A program made the translations under genes and the position numbers. The notes beneath the pieces were generated by a model. The model made no database searches. It was not told the origin of the DNA and was given only the letters and a program-made list of their open reading frames with translations. A DNA stretch of 64,000 bases from Ningiella ruwaisensis. Its GTDB lineage: Bacteria; Pseudomonadota; Gammaproteobacteria; Enterobacterales; Alteromonadaceae. Position 1 is the first letter of the stretch; every line of letters begins with the position of its first letter. The DNA is taken from the NCBI RefSeq assembly GCF_004798935.1, contig NZ_RAHT01000003.1, positions 124,001-188,000 on the forward strand. The letters are read 5' to 3'. This document shows positions 34,912 through 43,284 of the stretch, piece after piece.

Positions 34912-35508
34912 TTACTCATCAGAGACCTTTTTTTGTACTTTCTTTTTACGAACCAATAATGGCTCATCAATTTCAACCGATTCTGGTTTGTCGGTAACAA
35001 CTGGACCAGTTACAACTGTGTCGTATTCCCAACTGCATATAACGTTGCCATTGCCGTTGAAACCCAACAAAGAAATAGATGGGGAATAATCAACACCATT
35101 AGATATAGGATTTAAGTAAAATCGCCAGATCAATGGGGTATCAACATAGTCTTCCTCTAATTCAAGAGATATTTGATGCTTTTCAACAGCATTGCGTTTA
35201 AGGCGATGTTGCTTGCGAGGTGAGTGAGGGTCATCTACAACAAATTGAACTAGAGTGTTTCCAACTCTAACAGTGTAATCCATTGTTTGGTTGGCAAGCG
35301 TGAGCCATGGATAAGCACTGTCTGAGTGCATACGGATTAGCATTCCCTGTGGTAAACCATAATTTGCAGTGCCTTTAAACCAGGCCGTCGCATTGGGACT
35401 TTCTGAGTAATGATGGGCCTCATCGAGCACATCGAGTAGGTTTTCACTCAATATGTGCAAGCGTTCTTCCGTTAGGTCTGGAGCATAAAATTCAGGTTTT
35501 TTGGTCAT
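34912..35508 (-). CDS. Unknown protein paired with ImmA/IrrE gene
   Basis: A 198-aa acidic protein, not recognised. The N-terminus (YAPDLTEERLHILSENLLDVLDEAHHY) looks helical and the middle looks beta-rich (MDYTVRVGNTLVQFVVDD). A lysine-rich tail (LLVRKKKVQKKVSDE) ends the protein. No signal peptide or membrane segment. It is the first gene of the unit and is followed after 5 bp by the XRE-ImmA/IrrE gene, so it is probably a partner or substrate of that peptidase. Confidence 0.7.
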   Translation of the reverse strand: MTKKPEFYAPDLTEERLHILSENLLDVLDEAHHYSESPNATAWFKGTANYGLPQGMLIRMHSDSAYPWLTLANQTMDYTVRVGNTLVQFVVDDPHSPRKQHRLKRNAVEKHQISLELEEDYVDTPLIWRFYLNPISNGVDYSPSISLLGFNGNGNVICSWEYDTVVTGPVVTDKPESVEIDEPLLVRKKKVQKKVSDE

Positions 35509-36107
35509 TAGTTCTATCCGTATACTGGGTTAAATTATGCAAAAGTTGTGAAATGTAAACTCATTTTATGCCTTTTTTTGTTTTTGTCAACCAGGGTGGT
35601 TACCAAAAAGCAACCACTAGGTAGCTTTTGGATTTCTTGTTGTGCTTACGAGTTGATAACCTGCATTGAGAAGTCGTTTTTAGGTGATTTTCAGAATTAA
35701 ACAGTACTAGGTATAGGTATGGAAATTTCACATGTGAAAGTCAGAAGCGCTATCGAAAACATGCAGGCAAAGCCCCACATAAGTTTTTGATAATACCAGT
35801 TAATGTTCCGTCCACTTCAGCTTTGATTTCCAAGGTCCCACATAGATATAGAAACAAAATCTAGCAGCCCCAGAGTGCTACTACTATTTTTGGTGAAAGT
35901 AATCACCTAGGCCCACATTAGATAGTTAATTGGAAAACGATTGGTTAGGTCCCGGTGAGGATATGCTATCGACGCGCTGCATTATTACTGGGGCAATGAA
36001 AGCAAAAAACGCTCAAACTGTCCTGATTGGGCATTTTCGCAGTGCAACCAAATTAGTAAGTCTCGATAGACTGTAACTCGTAGCAGTCGTAAAGAAGGAG
36101 GCTTATT
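35509..36107. other. Long non-coding region, candidate oriT
   Basis: About 600 bp with no ORF, lying directly upstream of a MobI-like gene, where SXT/R391 and IncA/C elements carry oriT. Inverted repeats seen: GTGGTT/AACCAC at about 35595-35616, the 14-bp palindrome TTTCACATGTGAAA at 35726-35739, TAGCA/TGCTA at about 35862-35880, and GGTGA/TCACC at about 35892-35907. The role is inferred from position; I cannot align it to a known oriT here. It also holds the promoter of the 198-aa/ImmA unit. Confidence 0.45.
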
Positions 36108-36695
36108 ATGCAAGACTACTTAAAGCTAGATAGGCTGGCGTTTAATTGGCACCAGTTAGCCCACTATCGTGAGGAGTTAAATGAATCAGAGTACTTTGAA
36201 AAAGCTCTGGCCCAATCGGAATTACTCCTCGAAGAAATAACTAAAATTACACATCAGGAGCCATTTCGGCTCGAATTCCTGGCTAGTTGCTTCGCTAATA
36301 ATTTTTGGCGTTTCAATCGACATCATCGCTCACCTGAAACTTCAGAGGTGCCAGGTAGATTTGGGTGTCGTGTGAGAGTCAAAGACAATAAATTTGAAGC
36401 TTCATGGTACATCAATGTTTTTCTTGATGAAGAAGACATGAAGCGCAGAAAAAACAAACACCAAAAAGTTAGGTCAGTACATATTCCGAAGGGGCCTAGT
36501 AGTCGCTATCGCCCAAGCAGTTTTTCTAAAGCTCAAGATTGGGAAAAGGTGAAAATCAATTATGCAGAGGATGCTTTCCAGCTTCTCCGAGAAATCCGAC
36601 ATGAGATGGATAACATCAGGAAAAAAGTTGAAATGTGTCAGCGTCGTTTTATCAAGCTGCGAGCTCATTTTGAGTTGACGGAGGAACCCAAATGA
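36108..36695 (+). CDS. MobI-like mobilisation protein
   Basis: A 195-aa basic protein. The segment RSVHIPKGPSSRYRPSSFSK with the following AQDWEKVKI...EDAFQLLREIRHEM resembles the conjugative transfer protein MobI of the IncA/C and SXT/R391 families, which acts at oriT to start transfer. The strong ribosome site AAGGAGG precedes the ATG. Mobilisable islands borrow the transfer machinery of such elements and can carry their own mobI next to oriT. I made the family call from memory of the motif pattern, so it needs a profile search. Confidence 0.6.
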   Translation: MQDYLKLDRLAFNWHQLAHYREELNESEYFEKALAQSELLLEEITKITHQEPFRLEFLASCFANNFWRFNRHHRSPETSEVPGRFGCRVRVKDNKFEASWYINVFLDEEDMKRRKNKHQKVRSVHIPKGPSSRYRPSSFSKAQDWEKVKINYAEDAFQLLREIRHEMDNIRKKVEMCQRRFIKLRAHFELTEEPK

Positions 36696-36940
36696 GTTTA
36701 GAAGAGCCATTAGTCGGTATTTTTGATAAAGATATTCAAGTTGATTTAAATAGCCTAACGATCAATATCCATGATTCTGTATTGTTATCTACGTACATTT
36801 CGAAAATGAAAGATGAGTTAATCGTACAGCGACGTGATTTAAAACGCTCAGCTTTCGCTGCTGGAAGGCGGCATCACGTGCGTCAGCCAGGGATAGTTCT
36901 GGATAGGATCCAAGTGTCATTTCTGGGCGGCTGCCGTTGA
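36692..36940 (+). pseudogene. Truncated gene downstream of mobI-like gene
   Basis: Starts by a 4-bp ATGA overlap with the MobI-like gene, so it was a genuine second gene of that operon. About 50 codons (MSLEEPLVGIFDKD through VQRRDLKR) appear native. From about 36845 onward the frame runs antisense to the integrase fragment, so the product is a fusion with random sequence. A deletion joined this gene to the integrase gene. Confidence 0.7.
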
Positions 36941-37070
36941 TTGAAAATCGCAAGATCCAAAAAGGTTCTCCAGAGGCGGGTACAACGAAGTAGAGGCCAT
37001 TACCATCTGCGGTTTTGCGTGGTTCATCTTTGGCCAAAGCGGCGACTTTGCGTGCATTGAGCTTGCCCAT
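36789..37070 (-). pseudogene. Tyrosine integrase, N-terminal remnant
   Basis: The first about 73 residues match the N-terminal DUF4102 arm-binding domain of P4-type tyrosine integrases (PRKTADGNGLYFV, ILRFSINGSRPEMTLGSYPE, LSLADARDAA). After residue about 73 the sequence is unrelated and stops; the core-binding and catalytic domains (Arg-His-Arg-Tyr, roughly 330 residues) are absent. A good ribosome site (TAAGGAG) and the position 190 bp from the right att site show this was the element's own integrase. The deletion endpoint lies near 36840-36855. Confidence 0.88.
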
Positions 37071-37093
37071 ATAGTTCTCCTTAGGTATGGAAA

Positions 37094-37148
37094 GTTACTC
37101 ACCATTTAAGGGCATGCTAGATCAATCCTACTCACCACTAAACTCACC
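37094..37148. repeat. Arm-type repeats, right island end
   Basis: Copies of TACTCACC at 37096-37103 (within GTTACTCACC, identical to the left-end repeat) and 37129-37136, and the related AACTCACC at 37141-37148, between the integrase start and the att core. Confidence 0.6.
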
Positions 37149-37191
37149 AGTTGGTTGAAAACAGAGGCAAAGACCTGAAATCTTCTGAAAA

Positions 37192-37218
37192 CAAAAAAAG
37201 CCCCTATTTACAGGGGCT
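37192..37218 (-). terminator. Terminator of yicC (inside island end)
   Basis: On the minus strand the stem AGCCCCT/AGGGGCT with a 6-nt loop is followed by seven T residues. It lies between the island's att core and integrase, so the island supplies a new terminator to yicC. Confidence 0.8.
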
Positions 37219-37256
37219 TGGTAAGATTAAGTAAGCTCAAAGAGACTCAAAAACCC

Positions 37257-38120
37257 TTATTCAATATTCTGGATCTGCTCCCGCATCTGCTCTATCAATA
37301 CCTTTATCTCAACAGCAGACTGGGTTACATCTTTACTGATTGATTTACTACCTAGCGTATTGGCTTCGCGGTTAAATTCCTGCATCATAAAATCGAGTCT
37401 ACGGCCAATCGCGCCGCCCTTTTTCATGATTTTCTGTGTTTCTTTTACGTGGGATTTGAGACGGTCTAGCTCTTCAGCAACATCGGTTTTTTGCGCCAAG
37501 AGCACCATTTCCTGCTCTACGCGGGTATCTTCAAGCTCTACTTGTGCCTCTTCAAACTTGCTGCGTATACGCTCTTTTTGCCATTCAAGTACCGCTGGCA
37601 TATGTTCACTTACAACATCCACTTCTTTTAAAATTGCGTCCAATCGCTGATTAATTAGCGCCGCCATGCTTGCGCCTTCGCTTGCACGGGCAGCAAGAAA
37701 TTGATCCATAGTGTTATCAAAGGCTTGCATCAGCGCTTTTTGCATAGCGTCTACGTCGGCTTCTTGCGCCGCCATTACGCCTGGCCAGCGAAGGATATCG
37801 GTAGGGTTAATGTTACCGTCGGCTCCCGCACTTTGAACCTTTTTAGCCGCATCAATCAGTTGCTGTGCCAGTTCAGGATGAAAGGTTAAGGCGCCACTGC
37901 TCACATCGTTAAAGTTAATGCGTAGTGCACATTCTACTTTACCGCGCTGTAAGCGTTTGCGAAAACGCTCGCGAAGCATAGGTTCGAGCGACCTGTATTG
38001 CTCTGGCAAGCGATAATGTGTTTCAAGATAGCGTTGATTCACTGAGCGAATTTCCCACACTGCGCTTCCCCAATCGGCTTTAAGCTCAAAGCGTGCAAAT
38101 CCTGTCATACTGTAAATCAT
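37257..38120 (-). CDS. yicC: YicC family protein (endoribonuclease)
   Basis: A 287-aa YicC protein. The N-terminus MIYSMTGFAR and EIRSVNQRYLETHYRLPE, the N-terminal YicC domain, and the C-terminal DUF1808-like end (GAIGRRLDFMMQEFNREANTLGSKS) are all typical. Family members are RNA-binding or endoribonucleolytic proteins involved in RNA turnover and are conserved next to rph in gammaproteobacteria; here they are divergent. The last seven codons overlap the island's 20-bp att core, and integration left the protein end intact (QNIE). Confidence 0.95.
   Translation of the reverse strand: MIYSMTGFARFELKADWGSAVWEIRSVNQRYLETHYRLPEQYRSLEPMLRERFRKRLQRGKVECALRINFNDVSSGALTFHPELAQQLIDAAKKVQSAGADGNINPTDILRWPGVMAAQEADVDAMQKALMQAFDNTMDQFLAARASEGASMAALINQRLDAILKEVDVVSEHMPAVLEWQKERIRSKFEEAQVELEDTRVEQEMVLLAQKTDVAEELDRLKSHVKETQKIMKKGGAIGRRLDFMMQEFNREANTLGSKSISKDVTQSAVEIKVLIEQMREQIQNIE
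37261..37280 (-). repeat. Right attachment site (att) inside yicC
   Basis: 20-bp copy of the att core forming the last codons of intact yicC; the partner is at 24660-24679. Confidence 0.88.
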
Positions 38121-38342
38121 TATAGCTTGTCTCTTGTTGTGAAAACGGCATGCGCAAGTCTAGTGACTCTGCTTTTAAATGTCATCTTTTTATAAAAGTT
38201 TATCAACGCGCATGTTTCACACACAATTGTGCCGGTGCTTTTCACTCTTTGGCCGAATGCGCTATACTCTCCCTCTCATATGCGGCGCACTTGGCGCTGC
38301 ACAGCATTTTTTACTCATTTTACGCTCAAGGAGCCCGCTTAC

Positions 38343-39056
38343 ATGCGTCCAAGCAATCGTACGGCTAGTCAAATTCGCCCTGTTACTATCACCCGCTCTT
38401 TTACCTGCCATGCTGAAGGCTCTGTTTTAATTGAATTTGGCAATACCAAAGTGCTCTGTAATGCCAGCGTGCAAGAAGGGGTTCCCCGTTTTATGAAGGG
38501 GCAAGGTAAAGGCTGGATCACGGCTGAATACAGCATGTTGCCACGCGCTACTCACACCCGTTCAGACAGAGAAGCAACACGTGGCAAACAAGGCGGACGC
38601 ACGCTTGAAATTCAGCGTTTAATCGCGCGTTCATTACGTGCAGCGGTAGACCTTAAAATGTTGGGTGAAAATACCATTACGGTCGATTGCGATGTAATTC
38701 AGGCTGATGGCGGCACGCGCACAGCGTCAATCACAGGCGCGTGCGTCGCGTTAGTAGATGCACTGTCGTGGATGCGAAAAAACGGAATTTTAAAAACCAA
38801 TCCGCTTAAGCATATGATTGCTGCGCTTTCAGTGGGTGTTTATAAAGGCGCGCCAATTGCCGACCTTGAATATCTAGAAGATGCCGATGCTGAAACCGAC
38901 ATGAACGTGGTCATGACTGAAACGGGTAAGTTAATCGAAGTGCAAGGCACGGCCGAGGGTGAGCCTTTTAGCTTTGACGAGATGAACGAAATGTTAGAGC
39001 TGGCCCGCATTGGAATAAAAGAGTTATTTGATATTCAGCGCACGGCACTTGCGTAA
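38343..39056 (+). CDS. rph: Ribonuclease PH
   Basis: Phosphorolytic 3'-5' exoribonuclease that trims tRNA precursors, cytoplasmic hexamer, 237 aa. The start [20 protein letters not shown] is the standard RNase PH N-terminus, with AAGGAG 9 nt before it; an in-frame upstream extension is non-coding leader. Conserved segments include [15 protein letters not shown] (phosphate-binding Arg region), [20 protein letters not shown] and [20 protein letters not shown]. It is divergent from yicC and followed 45 bp later by pyrE, the usual gammaproteobacterial order. Confidence 0.97.
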   Translation: MRPSNRTASQIRPVTITRSFTCHAEGSVLIEFGNTKVLCNASVQEGVPRFMKGQGKGWITAEYSMLPRATHTRSDREATRGKQGGRTLEIQRLIARSLRAAVDLKMLGENTITVDCDVIQADGGTRTASITGACVALVDALSWMRKNGILKTNPLKHMIAALSVGVYKGAPIADLEYLEDADAETDMNVVMTETGKLIEVQGTAEGEPFSFDEMNEMLELARIGIKELFDIQRTALA

Positions 39057-39101
39057 ATAAAACCGAATCTAATTCAAACAAATTAAGACAAGAGACAAAA
39101 C

Positions 39102-39749
39102 ATGCGAGACTACAAACGCGAATTTGTGGAATTTGCTATTCAGCGCAAGGTGCTGAGATTTGGTGAATTTACCTTAAAATCTGGTCGAAAAAGCCCTTAT
39201 TTTTTCAACGCAGGCTTGTTTAATACCGGTGGAGACCTCGCCAGGCTCGGTCGTTTTTACGCCTCTGCCTTGCAAGCTGAGGGTGTTGAATACGACGTGC
39301 TCTTTGGCCCAGCTTACAAAGGCATTACCATAGCTGCTGCCACTGCAATTGCCTTATCGAATTCTTTTGGTGAAGACGTCCCTTTTTGTTTTAACCGTAA
39401 AGAAGCCAAAACGCATGGAGAAGGCGGTAATTTGGTAGGTAGCCCGTTAAAAGGTGATGTTATGCTGGTGGATGATGTGATAACCGCTGGCACTGCCATT
39501 CGTGAGTCGATGGAAATCATCCGTGAAAATGACGCGCGACTAGCTGGCGTTTTAATCGCGCTAGACAGACAAGAGCGTGGAACGGGCGAATTATCTGCCA
39601 TTCAGGAAGTTGAACGAGACTACAGCACACAAGTATTTTCTATTGTGACGCTCACGGATGTGGTGGAATATTTGCGCACTCACCAAGACAGTGAAGCCTT
39701 AATAGCGTCAATCGACCGCTATCGCGAGCAATACGGCATTGATGCCTAG
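39102..39749 (+). CDS. pyrE: Orotate phosphoribosyltransferase
   Basis: Pyrimidine synthesis enzyme converting orotate and PRPP to OMP, 215 aa, cytoplasmic dimer. The PRPP-binding motif [13 protein letters not shown] is near residues 120-132, the flexible catalytic loop is [13 protein letters not shown], and the N-terminal [13 protein letters not shown] is conserved. Length matches E. coli PyrE (213 aa). It lies 45 bp downstream of rph. No attenuator-like leader was recognised in the short gap. Confidence 0.97.
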   Translation: MRDYKREFVEFAIQRKVLRFGEFTLKSGRKSPYFFNAGLFNTGGDLARLGRFYASALQAEGVEYDVLFGPAYKGITIAAATAIALSNSFGEDVPFCFNRKEAKTHGEGGNLVGSPLKGDVMLVDDVITAGTAIRESMEIIRENDARLAGVLIALDRQERGTGELSAIQEVERDYSTQVFSIVTLTDVVEYLRTHQDSEALIASIDRYREQYGIDA

Positions 39750-39764
39750 CGGGTGCTGTGAAAA

Positions 39765-40022
39765 ATGACGAGTAAAGACGTGTTTGAACAGGCAGATCAT
39801 CAGCTAGATGCTTTGGGCCTTCGGTGTCCGGAGCCGGTGATGATGGTGCGATTACAGGTAAGAAAAATGCAGGAAGGCGAAACGCTTTGCATTGTTGCCG
39901 ATGATCATAGCACCACGCGCGACATTCCAAGCTTCTGTCGTTTTATGCAACATACCTTGCTTGCAAAGGAAACGGAAAGCTCGCCTTATCGTTATCTTAT
40001 TAAAAAAGGAATGGAGTCCTAA
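39765..40022 (+). CDS. tusA: Sulfurtransferase TusA
   Basis: An 85-aa sulfur carrier. [16 protein letters not shown] carries the active-site cysteine (Cys21), followed by the typical [17 protein letters not shown]; this is the TusA signature. It accepts sulfur from IscS and passes it towards 2-thiouridine formation in tRNA. It lies 15 bp after pyrE, an unusual but compatible operon partner. The ribosome site is weak. Confidence 0.93.
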   Translation: MTSKDVFEQADHQLDALGLRCPEPVMMVRLQVRKMQEGETLCIVADDHSTTRDIPSFCRFMQHTLLAKETESSPYRYLIKKGMES

Positions 40023-40045
40023 AAAGCGTAAATGCGCTGTGTGAA

Positions 40046-40152
40046 GAACAAGAGGGGCGTGGAATTACAAAACGTCACACGCCATGGATGGCGTGTGTCG
40101 AGCGGCCATGGATGGCGAAAAGCGATTTTGTAATTCCACGCCCCTCTTGTTC
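40046..40152. repeat. Large palindromic intergenic element
   Basis: 27-bp perfect inverted arms (40046-40072 and 40126-40152, starting GAACAAGAGGGGCGTGG) enclose a second hairpin (CACACGCCAT-GG-ATGGCGTGTG, 40076-40097) and a further copy of GCCATGGATGGC at about 40105. It sits between converging tusA and methyltransferase genes and could act as a bidirectional terminator, a REP-like element or a small MITE. Confidence 0.85.
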
Positions 40153-40185
40153 CAAAAACACTTCGGATGTTAGTAATGGAGTGCT

Positions 40186-40953
40186 TTACTCTGGCTTCAT
40201 AAATTTAAGCGTCCAGCGGTCGGTGTTGCCTGACACCGAGCGTGCACCCACTTCATATTCTAATTCGTCATCTTCCCGATAATGCAAGTCAGCAAAATCC
40301 ACAAATATAAAACCGGCGTCTTGTATTTCTTTAATGGCCTTTACCGGGTCAAAGCGGCGTCGATTGCTGTTATTCATTGGCTCCATATGACGAGCGGTAT
40401 GATCGACTACCCCATAAATACCACCGGGCTTAAGCGCATCAAAGGCAGCTTTATTCATAGCTGCACGGCCCTGGTCGCCAAAGTTATGATAATTGCGGAA
40501 GGTAAGCACCATATCAGCGTCGTTAATACCTAATGAGTCAAGCTCAAGTGAATAAAAACGTGCGCCCTCTTCACGATACAGTCGTGCATCTTTTGCGATA
40601 ATATTCATACGCTCAAAGCCCGGCGCACCAGAAAGCGCGGTTTCAATTCTGCTGGTGCCAATTGCGCCGTAATACGCCCCTTCTTCAGCCAGTAGCGGCA
40701 CAAGCAGCTTGGTATACCAACCGCCACCTGGAATGAGCTCAATCACTTTCATATCATCCTGAATACCAAAAAACTGCAAGGTCTCTACCGGCTTGCGGTT
40801 GGCATCACGCTCTATTTCAGCTTGCGTTCTCACGTCTGACGACATGGCGGCTTTGAGTTTCTCTTCAACATCGTCAGCATGCGCCGGGGCGATGGCAAAG
40901 CAGCAGGCTAAACCCGCTAAACATAGGCTTTGAAGTGTGCTTAAGCGTTTCAT
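40186..40953 (-). CDS. Exported methyltransferase-like protein
   Basis: A 255-aa predicted periplasmic protein with a clean Sec signal peptide (SLCLAGLACCFAIAPAHA, cleavage before DDVEE). The rest is a Rossmann methyltransferase fold: VIELIPGGGWYTKLLVPLL replaces the usual DxGxG motif, DADMVLTFRNYHNF follows, and ALKPGGIYGVVDH is the post-motif strand. Homologues form a conserved family of exported predicted methyltransferases; how they would get SAM in the periplasm is unknown and they may not be active methyltransferases. Confidence 0.82.
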   Translation of the reverse strand: MKRLSTLQSLCLAGLACCFAIAPAHADDVEEKLKAAMSSDVRTQAEIERDANRKPVETLQFFGIQDDMKVIELIPGGGWYTKLLVPLLAEEGAYYGAIGTSRIETALSGAPGFERMNIIAKDARLYREEGARFYSLELDSLGINDADMVLTFRNYHNFGDQGRAAMNKAAFDALKPGGIYGVVDHTARHMEPMNNSNRRRFDPVKAIKEIQDAGFIFVDFADLHYREDDELEYEVGARSVSGNTDRWTLKFMKPE

Positions 40954-41028
40954 AATGAATCCTTTTATGTCGTTGTATTTATCTTTGTGCTAGATAATAA
41001 AAACTAAGTGTAAAAAGTAGCAAAATCG

Positions 41029-41628
41029 TTACTGTGAATAAATATTAAAGGCGATGATGGCGATGATCGCAAGCGATGCGCCGACAATAGCTTGCCATTT
41101 ATACCTGCGAATAATCTTTTCGGTTTGATTTCCAAACAAAAACACCAGCAACGCCAAGCCAAAATAGCGAATTGAACGGCTTGTCGCAATGGCTACCATA
41201 TACAGCATAAACGAATAGCTCGTTACCCCAGCAACAATCATTGCTACCTGCAATGGAATGGGGGTGACGCCGGTTGAAAAAACAAACCAAAATCCATGGT
41301 CACTCATTTGCGCTTTAAACGAATCAAATTGCTCAGGCGTGGTGATATAGGTCATGATGGGATCTTTTAAAAGCTCGAATAAATAATAACCAATAAAGTA
41401 GCCAAAAATTGACCCTAAAATACAGCCAAGAGTGGTAACGGTAGCAATTTGCCAGAGCTTTTCGCGTCTTGCCTGCATTAGCGGCACAAGCAAGGTCTCT
41501 AAGGGAATCGGAACAATCGTCGATTCCAGAAACGACGCAAGGCCAATACTGCTAAGCATATGCTTGGAGTGGATCATGCGCTTTACGCGCTCATTAATTT
41601 TCCGAAAAAGCTGTTTGAGTTTATTCAC
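41029..41628 (-). CDS. DedA/VTT-family membrane protein (YqaA-like)
   Basis: A 199-aa inner-membrane protein with a VTT (DedA-like) core: SFLESTIVPIPLETLLVPLM, a second transmembrane helix GCILGSIFGYFIGYYLF, a re-entrant loop STGVTPIPLQVAMIVAGV, and two further helices. DedA-type proteins take part in lipid carrier or phospholipid flipping and in membrane-potential maintenance. The start is GTG at 41628 and has no strong ribosome site; an internal ATG 17 codons later is less likely because it removes conserved sequence. Confidence 0.8.
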   Translation of the reverse strand: MNKLKQLFRKINERVKRMIHSKHMLSSIGLASFLESTIVPIPLETLLVPLMQARREKLWQIATVTTLGCILGSIFGYFIGYYLFELLKDPIMTYITTPEQFDSFKAQMSDHGFWFVFSTGVTPIPLQVAMIVAGVTSYSFMLYMVAIATSRSIRYFGLALLVFLFGNQTEKIIRRYKWQAIVGASLAIIAIIAFNIYSQ

Positions 41629-41765
41629 GTTTATTGTAGTTATTTAAAGTATTTGCGTTAATTTTCGCTTGAACAAACTAGCGATGCCAATACGGCGCTT
41701 ATCCCCTGAACCTTATTCTCTTTGAATTCTTCTGTATTTACTATAAAAATACGTTTCGAGGGAGC

Positions 41766-41798
41766 ACAAAAAATTAGCGCCACTGCTTTGAGTGGCGC
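41766..41798 (-). terminator. Terminator of amidohydrolase gene
   Basis: 8-bp stem GCGCCACT/AGTGGCGC followed on the minus strand by AATTTTTTGT. Confidence 0.75.
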
Positions 41799-41849
41799 CT
41801 TGAGTGTTATTGAGTAAAAAGGAAAGAGCTCAATTTAACATCAGATTGC

Positions 41850-43157
41850 TTACAAGGCTTGCTTGTGAACAAAGCCGTCTTTCATTACAAAATCCACATT
41901 TTGCAGTAAGCGAATATTGTCTATTGGGTCACCCTTTACGGCAACCAAATCAGCCAGTTTGCCTTTTTCTATGGTACCTAACTTATCTGAAATGCCTAAT
42001 AGTTTGGCGGTGTTGTAAGTTGCTGAGCGGATCGCATCCATTTCTGACATACCGGCGCTTACCATAAGCTCAAATTCCAGTGCATTTTCACCGTGTGGTG
42101 ACACGCCAGAATCGGTACCAAAAGCGATCATCACGCCATTTTCGTAGGCTTTTGCAAACGTTTCTTGAATAAGCGGGCCAATCATTGCGGCTTTGGGACG
42201 CACAATGGCAGGAAAATAACCGTCAATTTTTGCTTTTTCTGCCACAAAGTTCCCCGCCGAGATAGTGGGCACATAATACACGTCGTGCTTACGCATAAGC
42301 TTAAAAATTTCATCATCCATGTAAGTGCCGTGCTCAACTGAATCCACCCCGGCTAAAATGGCGCGTTTCATGCCTTCTTTACCATGCGCGTGAACTGCAA
42401 CGGTCATTTCATAGTCCTTGGCCGTTTGCACAATCGCTTCAAGCTCATCACTCATAAATTGGGGGTTCTGGCCGCTTTTTGCAACCGATAGCACGCCACC
42501 TGTAGCGGTAATTTTAATCAGGTCTGCACCATCTTTATAGCGCTGCCTTACTGCTTCTCGTGCCTGGGCAACACCGTTTACCACGCCATCAGCAGGAGTT
42601 GGGCTACCCATCAAATCTCTGCGCATGCCATTGGTAGGATCGGCGTGACCACCGGTGGTGGCAATAGATTTACCAGAGGTGTAAATGCGCGGGCCGGCTA
42701 CTATGCCCCGATTGATGGCATTTCTTAGAGCGACCGTTTCGTTATAGCTGTCGCCTAAATTACGAATGGTGGTAAAACCCGCCATTAGTGTTTTTTCAGC
42801 ATAATCGACACCAGCAATGGCATAATCTGCTTCGTTATTGCTAAAGCGTTTCAAATAACCGGCAGTACCTTCATTTTGGTAGGTAATGTGGGTATGCATG
42901 TCCATAAAGCCGGGCATCAAGGTATGCTCGCTTAAATCAATAAATACATCACCTTCACCGCCTTCATTTTTACCATCGAGAATATCTTTGATGACTCCTT
43001 CATCAACAACCACGGTTTTATCTTCTCTTACCTTGGCATCGTCTGCGGTGATGAGTTTACCTGCATAGATGTAGGTCGCGGCGATGAGTTCGCCAGAGAA
43101 GGTCGCTAAAAACGCAAGTGAAAGTAAAGATTTGCCTAATGTGTTTTTTGTTTTCAT
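41850..43157 (-). CDS. Exported metal-dependent amidohydrolase (prolidase-like)
   Basis: A 435-aa exported hydrolase of the imidazolonepropionase/Xaa-Pro dipeptidase-like amidohydrolase branch. After a signal peptide ([18 protein letters not shown]) come the metal motifs: HTH in MDMHTHITY, the bridging lysine in LIKITATGG, His in VAVHAHG and SVEHGT, and the catalytic aspartate in FGTDSGV. Homologues hydrolyse dipeptides or cyclic amides in the periplasm. It has its own terminator and no operon partner. Confidence 0.87.
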   Translation of the reverse strand: MKTKNTLGKSLLSLAFLATFSGELIAATYIYAGKLITADDAKVREDKTVVVDEGVIKDILDGKNEGGEGDVFIDLSEHTLMPGFMDMHTHITYQNEGTAGYLKRFSNNEADYAIAGVDYAEKTLMAGFTTIRNLGDSYNETVALRNAINRGIVAGPRIYTSGKSIATTGGHADPTNGMRRDLMGSPTPADGVVNGVAQAREAVRQRYKDGADLIKITATGGVLSVAKSGQNPQFMSDELEAIVQTAKDYEMTVAVHAHGKEGMKRAILAGVDSVEHGTYMDDEIFKLMRKHDVYYVPTISAGNFVAEKAKIDGYFPAIVRPKAAMIGPLIQETFAKAYENGVMIAFGTDSGVSPHGENALEFELMVSAGMSEMDAIRSATYNTAKLLGISDKLGTIEKGKLADLVAVKGDPIDNIRLLQNVDFVMKDGFVHKQAL

Positions 43158-43284
43158 TTTTATTACCTGTTGTCGCGATTGACTAACATTAGGACAATCT
43201 GGCCTTTAGATCAAAAGTTTCGTGTCGATAAACATGCTATAGGCGTCTCGCCTTATCCTATCACGCATCCTATAAGAGGTTTCG

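Larger units (their letters stand above)
24660..37280. mobile_element. Genomic island integrated in 3' end of yicC
   Basis: A 12.6-kb segment bounded by a perfect 20-bp direct repeat (TCAATATTCTGGATCTGCTC). The right copy is the 3' end of the intact yicC gene and the left copy is the displaced original 3' end, which still reads QNIE-stop on the minus strand. Just inside the right copy is the start of a tyrosine integrase gene; just inside the left copy is an AlpA-like gene. Cargo comprises DUF927, AbiE, a Mod/Res pair, ImmA/IrrE and a MobI-like gene. yicC is a known target for islands mobilised by SXT/R391-type conjugative elements. The integrase is deleted, so this copy is probably stranded. 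Confidence 0.88.

Noticed and set aside
38229-38342. Upstream in-frame extension of rph
   Set aside because: RNase PH proteins start MRPSNRT...; the extension has no family similarity and a strong AAGGAG lies just before 38343.
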